Shown here: positions 16,381 through 23,179 of the stretch, one piece after another
Layout: each line of letters starts with the position of its first letter
Numbering within the stretch: position 1 is the stretch's first letter
NCBI RefSeq assembly: GCF_002198115.1
Contig: NZ_NGNR01000001.1
Coordinates: forward strand, 372,001-436,000
Length of the DNA stretch: 64,000 nucleotides
Direction of reading: 5' to 3'
Source of the DNA: Robiginitalea sediminis
Lineage (GTDB): Bacteria; Bacteroidota; Bacteroidia; Flavobacteriales; Flavobacteriaceae
Notes under the pieces: generated by a model
Database searches by the model: none
Told to the model about the DNA's origin: nothing
What the model saw: only the letters and a program-made list of their open reading frames with translations
Program-made: the position numbers and the translations under genes

Positions 16381-17934
16381 ATGACAGAGGTTGCCGTAGA
16401 TTTTGGAATTGAAAAGGCATTGAAGCAATTAGGCGTTAAGGCCGAAAACCCCGGGACATCCACCGGATCGGACGCCTTTGGGTCCGGCCCGCTCGTGGAA
16501 TCGTACTCCCCGGTAGACGGGGCGTTGATAGGAAGTGTCCGGACCACTACCGCAGAAGATTACCAGCGGGTAGTGCAGGCCGCCTCCCAGGCCTTTGAGA
16601 CCTGGAGGACCACCCCTGCCCCGAAACGGGGAGAGATCGTCCGGCAATTTGGGGACCGGCTGCGGGAACTGAAAGAACCCCTGGGCAAACTGGTGTCCTA
16701 TGAAATGGGCAAATCCTACCAGGAAGGCCTTGGGGAAGTACAGGAAATGATCGATATATGCGACTTTGCCGTTGGGCTAAGCCGCCAGCTTCACGGCCTA
16801 ACCATGCACTCCGAAAGGCCTGGCCACCGGATGTACGAGCAGTACCACCCCCTGGGGATTGTAGGCATTATCTCAGCCTTTAACTTCCCCGTGGCCGTTT
16901 GGTCCTGGAATACGGCCCTGGCCTGGGTTTGCGGGGATGTCTGTATCTGGAAACCTTCAGAAAAGGCGCCCCTCTGCGGCATCGCGTGCCAGAATATCGC
17001 TGCGGCCGTATTCCGCGAAAACGGGTTACCCGAAGGCATCTCCTGCCTGGTGAACGGGGATTATCGCGTGGGCGAAATGATGACGGCAGACCCCCGTGTA
17101 CCGCTGGTCTCTGCCACGGGCTCCATCCGAATGGGTAAAATCGTTGCCCAGGCCGTTGCCGCCCGCCTGGGTCGTTCCCTGCTCGAACTCGGGGGGAACA
17201 ACGCCATAATTGTTACCCCGGATGCCGATATCAAAATGACCGTCATCGGGGCCCTTTTTGGGGCGGTAGGCACTTGCGGGCAACGGTGCACCTCTACCCG
17301 ACGCCTCATTGTGCACGACTCGGTGTACGACGAGGTCAGGGATGCCCTGGTCAAAGCCTACGGGCAGCTGCGCATCGGCAACCCCCTGGACGAAAAGAAC
17401 CACGTGGGGCCCCTGATCGATAAGCAGGCAGTGGCTATGTACCAGAAGGCCCTGGAGAAAGTAGTGGAGGAAGGCGGTAAGGTCCTGGTGCCCGGTGGGG
17501 TCCTGGATGGCCCGGGCTTCGAAAGCGGCTGCTATGTAAAGCCGGCCATTGCTGAGGCGCGCAATACCTTCGAAATTGTTCAGGAAGAAACCTTCGCCCC
17601 CATCCTGTACCTGTTGCGGTACAGCGGGGACGTCTCCGAGGCAATTGCCCTGCAGAATGGGGTAAAACAAGGCCTGTCTTCGGCCATTATGACCACCAAC
17701 CTGCGGGAGGCCGAGCTATTCCTTTCGGCTGCCGGCAGCGACTGCGGTATTGCCAATGTGAATATCGGAACCTCCGGGGCGGAAATCGGAGGCGCTTTCG
17801 GAGGTGAAAAAGAGACCGGGGGCGGGCGCGAGTCCGGCTCCGACGCCTGGAAGGTCTACATGCGCCGTCAGACCAATACCATCAACTACACCACGGAACT
17901 GCCGCTGGCCCAGGGGATCAAGTTTGACCTTTAG
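16381..17934 (+). CDS. ALDH7-type aldehyde dehydrogenase (aminoadipate-semialdehyde type)
   Basis: 517 aa NAD(P)-dependent aldehyde dehydrogenase of the ALDH7/antiquitin group, whose members oxidise alpha-aminoadipic semialdehyde in lysine catabolism. Seen: SAFNFPVAVWSWNTALA near 165-181, the general-base LLELGGNNAI (Glu269), and GTCGQRCTSTRR with catalytic Cys303. The C-terminal GAEIGGAFGGEKETGGGRESGSDAWK is typical of ALDH7. Because it follows a kynurenine-pathway gene, a role on aminomuconate semialdehyde cannot be excluded, although that enzyme is normally ALDH8/9-like. Confidence 0.88.
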   Translation: MTEVAVDFGIEKALKQLGVKAENPGTSTGSDAFGSGPLVESYSPVDGALIGSVRTTTAEDYQRVVQAASQAFETWRTTPAPKRGEIVRQFGDRLRELKEPLGKLVSYEMGKSYQEGLGEVQEMIDICDFAVGLSRQLHGLTMHSERPGHRMYEQYHPLGIVGIISAFNFPVAVWSWNTALAWVCGDVCIWKPSEKAPLCGIACQNIAAAVFRENGLPEGISCLVNGDYRVGEMMTADPRVPLVSATGSIRMGKIVAQAVAARLGRSLLELGGNNAIIVTPDADIKMTVIGALFGAVGTCGQRCTSTRRLIVHDSVYDEVRDALVKAYGQLRIGNPLDEKNHVGPLIDKQAVAMYQKALEKVVEEGGKVLVPGGVLDGPGFESGCYVKPAIAEARNTFEIVQEETFAPILYLLRYSGDVSEAIALQNGVKQGLSSAIMTTNLREAELFLSAAGSDCGIANVNIGTSGAEIGGAFGGEKETGGGRESGSDAWKVYMRRQTNTINYTTELPLAQGIKFDL

Positions 17935-18061
17935 GCTCTGAGGGCACTGCCTCCCGGGGTTCGGGAGACCAGCTTCCCTCCCAGAGGCGCTGCAGACCCA
18001 GCAACAAGAGTCTTGCAAGGGCAATTAACCCGGTTTGAAGCAGGAGTAAAAGGCGTTTCAT
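17918..18061 (-). CDS. Possible 47-aa membrane peptide
   Basis: A minus-strand frame starting at ATG 18061: MKRLLLLLQTGLIALARLLLL forms one hydrophobic helix, followed by a polar tail. A TACCTTGG sequence, one base from the -7 consensus, lies about 20 nt upstream. It overlaps the last 17 nt of the ALDH gene. It may be real, but Leu-rich frames arise easily by chance. Confidence 0.25.
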   Translation of the reverse strand: MKRLLLLLQTGLIALARLLLLGLQRLWEGSWSPEPREAVPSEPKGQT

Positions 18062-18118
18062 TTTTACATGTTTTGCCCCCAAGGTAACACGCGGGGGCGC
18101 ACATAAATTGCAGGAATA

Positions 18119-18154
18119 AATCCGCCCCGTATTAAGGTGCTGACGGGGCGGATT
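18119..18154. repeat. 12-bp perfect inverted repeat
   Basis: AATCCGCCCCGT and its exact complement ACGGGGCGGATT around a 12-nt loop. A strong RNA hairpin on either strand; neither side has a convincing U-tract. Confidence 0.6.
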
Positions 18155-18197
18155 CCAAACTAACCAAACTAATCCAAAACAATTTCTGTTTGAATAC

Positions 18198-18242
18198 AGG
18201 CCCTGCCTCAATGCCGTAACCTTGTAGGGAGAAGCAGGGCCT
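18198..18242. repeat. 9-bp perfect inverted repeat
   Basis: AGGCCCTGC and GCAGGGCCT with a 27-nt loop, followed on the plus strand by only TTTG. A possible weak terminator or structured RNA element. Confidence 0.5.
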
Positions 18243-18294
18243 TTGTCGAGACACTCTAAAATACCCTTCTCCATGCTTCCTTTTAATGGCAATT

Positions 18295-18325
18295 GTATAA
18301 CTGGTGCCAAAAAGTGTATAACTGG
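18295..18325. repeat. Direct repeat GTATAACTGG x2, 21-bp period
   Basis: Identical 10-mers at 18295-18304 and 18316-18325. A start-to-start distance of two helical turns is typical of tandem regulator sites on one DNA face. Confidence 0.45.
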
Positions 18326-18366
18326 CAGCGGTGTCATTCCCCGGCTGAGGTCGTAAAATCCATTTG

Positions 18367-18393
18367 AAATCCCGGAATTGCTGGGATTTTTTT
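18367..18393 (+). terminator. Rho-independent terminator
   Basis: AAATCCC / GGGATTT stem with a 9-nt loop and a run of seven T. It ends whatever is transcribed rightward across this gap. Confidence 0.65.
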
Positions 18394-18480
18394 AATACCT
18401 TTTCCCTTGGCCAGCCCCGGTTGCCCTTTGTTTCCATGGCCGTAGGGGGCAGGCGCAAATAACCACTAAACCTCACCGAT

Positions 18481-19008
18481 ATGGATTTAAGCTCCTTCAC
18501 CACCCTCCATTGGGTACTCTTACTCCTGGTTGGGATTGTATGTCTGATCATTGGCTATTTCTGGGGCCGAAGCGGCGATAAAAGTGCCGGTATTGCCTCC
18601 GAGCTCGAACGGGAAAAAGAGAAGGCAGGCCGCCTGGAAAAGGACCTCGAGACATGCCGGGGCCGCCTCTCCGAAGCAGAATCTGAGGTAGAAGCCTCCC
18701 ACGAAATCCCCTTCGATGCGAATGCTGCCAAGGCCGCTTTCGGAAAGCGCATCAAGGAAAATGACCTGAAAATCGTAGAGGGGATCGGCCCTAAGATCGA
18801 GGGCTTATTCCACAATTACGATATCCGAACCTGGAAAGCCCTGTCGGACACCCCGGTTTCCAAATGCCAGGCGGTACTGGATTCAGGAGGGGACCGTTTC
18901 AAGGTGCACGACCCATCTTCCTGGCCCATGCAGGCTCGAATGGCCTATGAAGGTAAATGGGCAGACCTGGTGCGCTGGCAGGACGAACACAACCACGGTA
19001 AGCTCTGA
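18481..19008 (+). CDS. Membrane-anchored coiled-coil protein with helix-hairpin-helix domain
   Basis: 175 aa. One N-terminal transmembrane helix (about 10-27), a charged coiled-coil (about 38-75, SELEREKEKAGRLEKDLETC), then a HhH-like domain with NDLKIVEGIGPKIEGLFHNYDI near 94-115 as in DUF4332-type proteins. The last ~50 residues are rich in Trp. The I-x-G-I-G-P-K motif usually binds DNA or proteins, but the role in membrane-anchored flavobacterial members is not known. It ends 8 nt before the convergent phosphatase gene. Confidence 0.72.
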   Translation: MDLSSFTTLHWVLLLLVGIVCLIIGYFWGRSGDKSAGIASELEREKEKAGRLEKDLETCRGRLSEAESEVEASHEIPFDANAAKAAFGKRIKENDLKIVEGIGPKIEGLFHNYDIRTWKALSDTPVSKCQAVLDSGGDRFKVHDPSSWPMQARMAYEGKWADLVRWQDEHNHGKL

Positions 19009-19016
19009 AAAGCGGG

Positions 19017-19742
19017 TTAGTTCCGGCCCTGTTCCCCTGGGTATAATTCATGTACCGGGGGGCTTTGCCATACCTGCCCCTCGGTAACATCCATGGCGGA
19101 AAGGGGCCCCCGGAATGCCGCGCCGGTATCGATATTCCAAACATTGGCAGCCCGGTAGGGCGCGGTCTTTCCAATCCGCGTAACCGGGGTGTGTCCTATA
19201 AAGATCTCCCGGTACACCCGTAGCCGCCTCGGGTAAGTGGGCTGGTCCTCGGTCAGTTCCGGGTTCAGGGCCAGGGCTGTTTCCCAGAGGGTCCGGTCCC
19301 AATAAAAGTTCTTGCTGAAATACTCGTGTTCCACCCCGCGCTGGTTGGTGAACCCGGCGTGGAGGTACAGGCGACGGTCTTCGTCCAGCAGGTAGTCCCG
19401 GGTTTGTTCCAGAAACCGGATGTGCGCCTCCCGGGTTTTCCCGCCCAGGCCTTTGTAGGATAACTGGGTGGCCACCCCCCCGGAATGCAGCCAAAGGTCC
19501 GGTGCCTTTCCGTCGCGCAGCCAATCCAGGCAAAGGTCGTCGTGGTTGCCCCTCAAAAAAACACAATCGTGCTGCCTCTCCAACTCCATAAGGAATGCAA
19601 CCGTCCCGGCAGCCTCGCTCCACCCATCCACATAGTCCCCCAGGAACACCAGCCGGTCCCCCGGCTCCGGGCCTACCTCGTCCAGGAGCAGCTTCAGGGC
19701 CTTTAATCCGCCGTGGATATCGCCAATAACAATCGTCCTCAT
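19017..19742 (-). CDS. Calcineurin-like protein phosphatase (PrpA/ApaH-like)
   Basis: 241 aa metallophosphatase. The dinuclear metal motifs are GDIHG at 7-11, GDYVDG at 35-40 and RGNHDD at 64-69, with later histidines in LYLHAGF and IGHTP. The length and motif spacing fit bacterial Ser/Thr phosphatases or ApaH-like diadenosine-polyphosphate hydrolases; the substrate cannot be told apart by eye. The start overlaps the stop of the zinc-ribbon gene by 4 nt, so it is the third gene of a coupled minus-strand group with the SPFH gene. Confidence 0.88.
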   Translation of the reverse strand: MRTIVIGDIHGGLKALKLLLDEVGPEPGDRLVFLGDYVDGWSEAAGTVAFLMELERQHDCVFLRGNHDDLCLDWLRDGKAPDLWLHSGGVATQLSYKGLGGKTREAHIRFLEQTRDYLLDEDRRLYLHAGFTNQRGVEHEYFSKNFYWDRTLWETALALNPELTEDQPTYPRRLRVYREIFIGHTPVTRIGKTAPYRAANVWNIDTGAAFRGPLSAMDVTEGQVWQSPPVHELYPGEQGRN

Positions 19743-20821
19743 TTTGCCAGCAGACTTATAAGTGCTATCCCAGCAAAGATCGCAAGGACAAACAAGATGA
19801 TTTTCCAGGCAGAATACGGCCGGCTGCCATGAATACTTCCGGTCTGCCCGTTAATGTAAAAGCGGTAGTCCCTGCCCCGGTACTTGTAACTGCTGATGTA
19901 CACCGGCAGCAAAATGTGTTTGAAGGTCTCCCCGGACAGGCGGATATCCGCCTGGAGGATGCGCTGCTCATCCCCGCCGATATCCCTGCGGATCCAGGTA
20001 TGGGCAATTTCCCTGGCCTTGGCGAAGGACTGCTGGTGTCCGTCCTTTAAAGAGAGGGTATATTTTTCAGTGGTATAGCCGGCCAGGTAGTCCGTCTGGA
20101 AAGGTTTTAACGCCTTGAGATTCCAATGGCTGACCCCTGAAGGAAGGGGATCGGCCTTTCGGTGGGAAGCCGGAATCAGGATGTCGTCCACAAATCCTGA
20201 AACTTCCCCACTGGCCGGGCGCCACCTGGTTTTGCGCACCTGGCGGGTCTGCATCCCCTTTTCCGTACGGTAGCGCTCGGTTTCGTAGTAATAGTCGCCC
20301 CTCTGGCCCGAATACCGGGCGGCCATCCGGGCATCGAAGGTCCAGTAGGGCAGATACAGCCCATGCATGCCTTCGGGGTCCAGGGCGGCTCTTTTAAGCT
20401 TGCCGGGGGCAAACCAAAGCTTGCGTACCCAGGTCCGGAAAATGGCGCGCGCCTTGTCGTGATCCAGTTCGAAAGGCGCCACGGCGCCAGGTTGGATCCA
20501 CCCTTCCCGGAAGACATCCTCGCGGATGAGCGGTTCCCCACAGTACCCACAGCTTAGGGATTTATACCGCTCCTGTACATGTTGGTTAGCCCCGCAATTC
20601 TCGCAGTGTAGCAGGTCTATGGTGTCGGTATGGACATGGTTCCCGGTCAGGTCCAGGTAATGCTCCAACTCCAGTTCCTCAAAGCTCTTGCGCGCGGGTT
20701 CTATATAGGCCTCATACCCACAGTATTCGCACCTGAGCTGGTCCGATCCGGGTTTGTACAGGAGTTCCGCGCCACATTTGGCACAGGCTTTCCGCTTTTC
20801 CGATTGGGTAATGGTATCCAT
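19739..20821 (-). CDS. Double zinc-ribbon protein with C-terminal membrane anchor
   Basis: 360 aa. Two zinc ribbons: Cys13/16/31/34 and Cys73/76/91/94, the first resembling TFIIB-type ribbons. A large soluble middle follows, with YLPYWTFDARMAARYSGQ near 158-175, the pattern of YdjG-type proteins encoded with SPFH/virion-core genes. One transmembrane helix at about 338-357 ends the protein. It lies 45 nt downstream of the SPFH gene, and in Bacillus ydjFGHI a similar pairing belongs to a membrane-stress system. The function is inferred from this context only. Confidence 0.75.
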   Translation of the reverse strand: MDTITQSEKRKACAKCGAELLYKPGSDQLRCEYCGYEAYIEPARKSFEELELEHYLDLTGNHVHTDTIDLLHCENCGANQHVQERYKSLSCGYCGEPLIREDVFREGWIQPGAVAPFELDHDKARAIFRTWVRKLWFAPGKLKRAALDPEGMHGLYLPYWTFDARMAARYSGQRGDYYYETERYRTEKGMQTRQVRKTRWRPASGEVSGFVDDILIPASHRKADPLPSGVSHWNLKALKPFQTDYLAGYTTEKYTLSLKDGHQQSFAKAREIAHTWIRRDIGGDEQRILQADIRLSGETFKHILLPVYISSYKYRGRDYRFYINGQTGSIHGSRPYSAWKIILFVLAIFAGIALISLLAK

Positions 20822-20866
20822 ATTCGTTCAGGGCCGCCGCCTGGCGGTTTTCCCTGCCAGCAGTAA

Positions 20867-21985
20867 TCAGGCGCCCGGCAGGGGCGGAGGGGTATTCCCG
20901 CCCAGGAAGGACTTAAGTTCTGCCACTTCGCTCAGGGGCGTCCACCCGTCCAGGCCCTGCTTCCAGATCAGGGTATCCCGATTGATGGATCGGGCCGCAA
21001 ACAGCTCCTTCAGGCGGTCGAATGGCACCGGGCCCTGTTGCTGGCCCCCAACGGCATAGAAATAGGACACGGCCACCGGGACGGGCGGGGATGCCGGAGC
21101 AGCCTGGGCCGCTGCCTGCGGCTGGGCCATCATACTGCCCATCTGCTGCGCCAGGACAAAGCCCATACCCATGCCCATGCCGGCACCGGCGGTGCCCCCT
21201 TCGTTGGAAGCGGCTGCCTCCATGGCCTTGGCGGCTTTGAACTGGGCCAGTTTGGACATGTCCAGCTTATCGAGCCGGCTGTATTCGAAAATTTCCTTTT
21301 TGAGCTCCTCGGGCATGGAAACATTCTCGATGTAGAATTTCTCGAGTTCTATCCCCACCCGACCAAATTCCGGACTCATGACCTCCCGGCAGGTTTCGGA
21401 CAATTCCGTGGTGTTGGCCGCGTAAAGCTCCAGGGGGAGGTTGGCCTCGCCCACGGTGTCGGTAAAACGGGTTACAATGAGACTTTTCAGGTGTTCATTT
21501 ACCTCGTAATTGGTAAAATTCCCGTCTGTTCCCACAATATTGACCACGAAGGTGCCTGGGTCCGAAATCCGGTAACTGTAGGTGCCAAAGGCTCTGATCT
21601 CGGTAAGGCCAAAACGGCTGTCGCTCAGCATTACCGGGTTTTTGGTACCCCATTTCTCATCGGTAAACAAGCGGGTATTTACAAAGTAGACCTCTGCCTT
21701 AAATGGGCTGTTGAACCCATATTTCCACCCCTTCAGGGTGGCCAGGATCGGAAGGTTTTTGGTCGTAAGCTCGTACGTGCCAGGGGTAAAGACATCCGCC
21801 AGTTGCCCCTCGTTGACAAAAACGGCCTGCTGCCCTTCGCGGACCACTAATTTGGCCCCGTTTTTAATCTCGTTCTGGTACCGCTCAAAGCGGTGCACAA
21901 TGGTGTCGTTACTTTGGTCCAGCCACTCTACAATATCGATGAATTCGTGGCTTAGTTTTTTCTTGATTTCGTCAAAAAGGCCCAT
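20867..21985 (-). CDS. SPFH-domain protein with C-terminal GYF_2 domain (YdjI-like)
   Basis: 372 aa. An SPFH/virion-core type domain spans about 30-240 (VVREGQQAVFVNEGQLADVFTPGTYEL). A linker rich first in Gly/Met, then in Ala/Pro/Gln follows (about 265-305). A GYF_2 (DUF4339) domain closes the protein (YFYAVGGQQQGPVPFDRLKEL...LIWKQGLDGWTPLSEV, about 308-355). There is no N-terminal membrane helix, so it probably coats membranes from the cytoplasm. It is first in a group with the zinc-ribbon and phosphatase genes. The role is likely membrane organisation or stress, by analogy with ydjFGHI. Confidence 0.85.
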   Translation of the reverse strand: MGLFDEIKKKLSHEFIDIVEWLDQSNDTIVHRFERYQNEIKNGAKLVVREGQQAVFVNEGQLADVFTPGTYELTTKNLPILATLKGWKYGFNSPFKAEVYFVNTRLFTDEKWGTKNPVMLSDSRFGLTEIRAFGTYSYRISDPGTFVVNIVGTDGNFTNYEVNEHLKSLIVTRFTDTVGEANLPLELYAANTTELSETCREVMSPEFGRVGIELEKFYIENVSMPEELKKEIFEYSRLDKLDMSKLAQFKAAKAMEAAASNEGGTAGAGMGMGMGFVLAQQMGSMMAQPQAAAQAAPASPPVPVAVSYFYAVGGQQQGPVPFDRLKELFAARSINRDTLIWKQGLDGWTPLSEVAELKSFLGGNTPPPLPGA

Positions 21986-22225
21986 TTCAATTCGGGTTTA
22001 AGGGTTCTGAACTGGTTTGCCTGCAGGCCAGGCCAAGGGATGCCCTTTGCTTGCAGTTGCCAACAGGGGTAAAGGCAATTTCCCCTACAAGGTACTACCC
22101 CCTGTGCATTCTGAAAAGCCCCACCGCCAATTAATCCCCTATTTTTTGGTCTGTACCCCCAAATTGGAGTACATTTCGGGTCCGTAATCCCGCAGGCATA
22201 CCCTAAAGGCGGGACGGGAGATACC

Positions 22226-23179
22226 ATGAGGAACGTATTTTGCATTGGGGAATTGCTCATCGATTTTGTGGCGGAAAACCAGGGCAACAACCTCTCCGAA
22301 GCCCACCAATTCACCCGGAAGGCTGGTGGCGCACCGGCCAATGTGGCCTGTGCCATTTCCAAGCTGGGCGGGTCCAGTGCCTTTATAGGGTGCGTAGGGG
22401 AAGACCCCTTTGGGAATTTCCTCTGCCAGACCCTTATGGACCAGGGCGTGGATACGCGTCACCTGCAGCGCAGCGATACCTTTACCACCCTGGCCTTTGT
22501 GTCCATTGCGCAGGACGGGGAGCGGGATTTCGTTTTCAGCAGGGGGGCAGACCGCGAATTAAAATACCTCCCGGCCATCAAAGCCGAATTCAAAGGGAAT
22601 ATGATCCACCTGGGGGCTGCCACCGCCCTGTTGGGCGGGCCGCTGGAATCGGCCTACGGCCATTATTTTTTCGATGGGCTGACAAGCCGGTCCTTTATCA
22701 GCTTCGACCCCAATTTCCGCCAGGACCTCTGGAAAAAGAAGGAGTCTGTCTTTGTAAAGAAATGCCAGCCGTTTATCGAGAAGGCCAACCTGTGTAAATT
22801 CAGCCTGGAGGAGGCCCAGCTGCTGGCCGGGGCAGAAGACCCTTCCGAGGCCTGCGAAATCCTCCATAATACTGGGGCAGAAATCATCGTGGTTACCCTG
22901 GGCAAGGCCGGCACACTCCTGAGTATCCCGGGAAGGCAGCAAACCATCCCGAGTATTTCCGTATCCCCCGTAGATACCACCGGGGCGGGTGATGCCTTTA
23001 TCGGTTGCCTGCTCTGGCAACTCGCCTCCCTGGAAGACCCCTTTGCGGCAAAAGACCAGTTCGAAACCCTTGCCGGGATGATTCGCATCGCCAATGCTGC
23101 CGGGGCCCTCACCACCACGGGCTTCGGGGCAATTGAATCCCTCCCGGACCGGGACAAACTCCAGCAAGCCCTGGCATGA
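22226..23179 (+). CDS. PfkB-family fructokinase
   Basis: 317 aa ribokinase-fold sugar kinase. GGAPANVACAISKLGG near 34-49 is the first PfkB signature, and PVDTTGAGDAFIGCLLWQL near 249-267 the second, with the catalytic Asp of GAGD. FDPNFRQDLW supports a fructokinase-type subgroup. The neighbouring amylosucrase releases fructose from sucrose, so phosphorylation of fructose to fructose-6-phosphate is the likely reaction. The stop overlaps the start of the amylosucrase by 4 nt. Confidence 0.88.
   Translation: MRNVFCIGELLIDFVAENQGNNLSEAHQFTRKAGGAPANVACAISKLGGSSAFIGCVGEDPFGNFLCQTLMDQGVDTRHLQRSDTFTTLAFVSIAQDGERDFVFSRGADRELKYLPAIKAEFKGNMIHLGAATALLGGPLESAYGHYFFDGLTSRSFISFDPNFRQDLWKKKESVFVKKCQPFIEKANLCKFSLEEAQLLAGAEDPSEACEILHNTGAEIIVVTLGKAGTLLSIPGRQQTIPSISVSPVDTTGAGDAFIGCLLWQLASLEDPFAAKDQFETLAGMIRIANAAGALTTTGFGAIESLPDRDKLQQALA

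Larger units (their letters stand above)
17935..18480. other. 546-nt gap rich in inverted and direct repeats
   Basis: No convincing long gene. From left to right: a GCCCCC/GGGGGC inverted repeat (18075-18098), a 12-bp perfect inverted repeat (18119-18154), an A/C-rich linker with CCAAACTAA twice, a 9-bp perfect inverted repeat (18198-18242), a 10-bp direct repeat at 21-bp spacing (18295-18325), and a terminator (18367-18393). This may be the 3' region of the ALDH transcript, an independent RNA, or a regulatory region. Confidence 0.5.

Noticed and set aside
20867-21985. Phage origin of the virion-core/SPFH protein
   Set aside because: The family name comes from distant similarity; neighbours are cellular genes and composition matches the genome.
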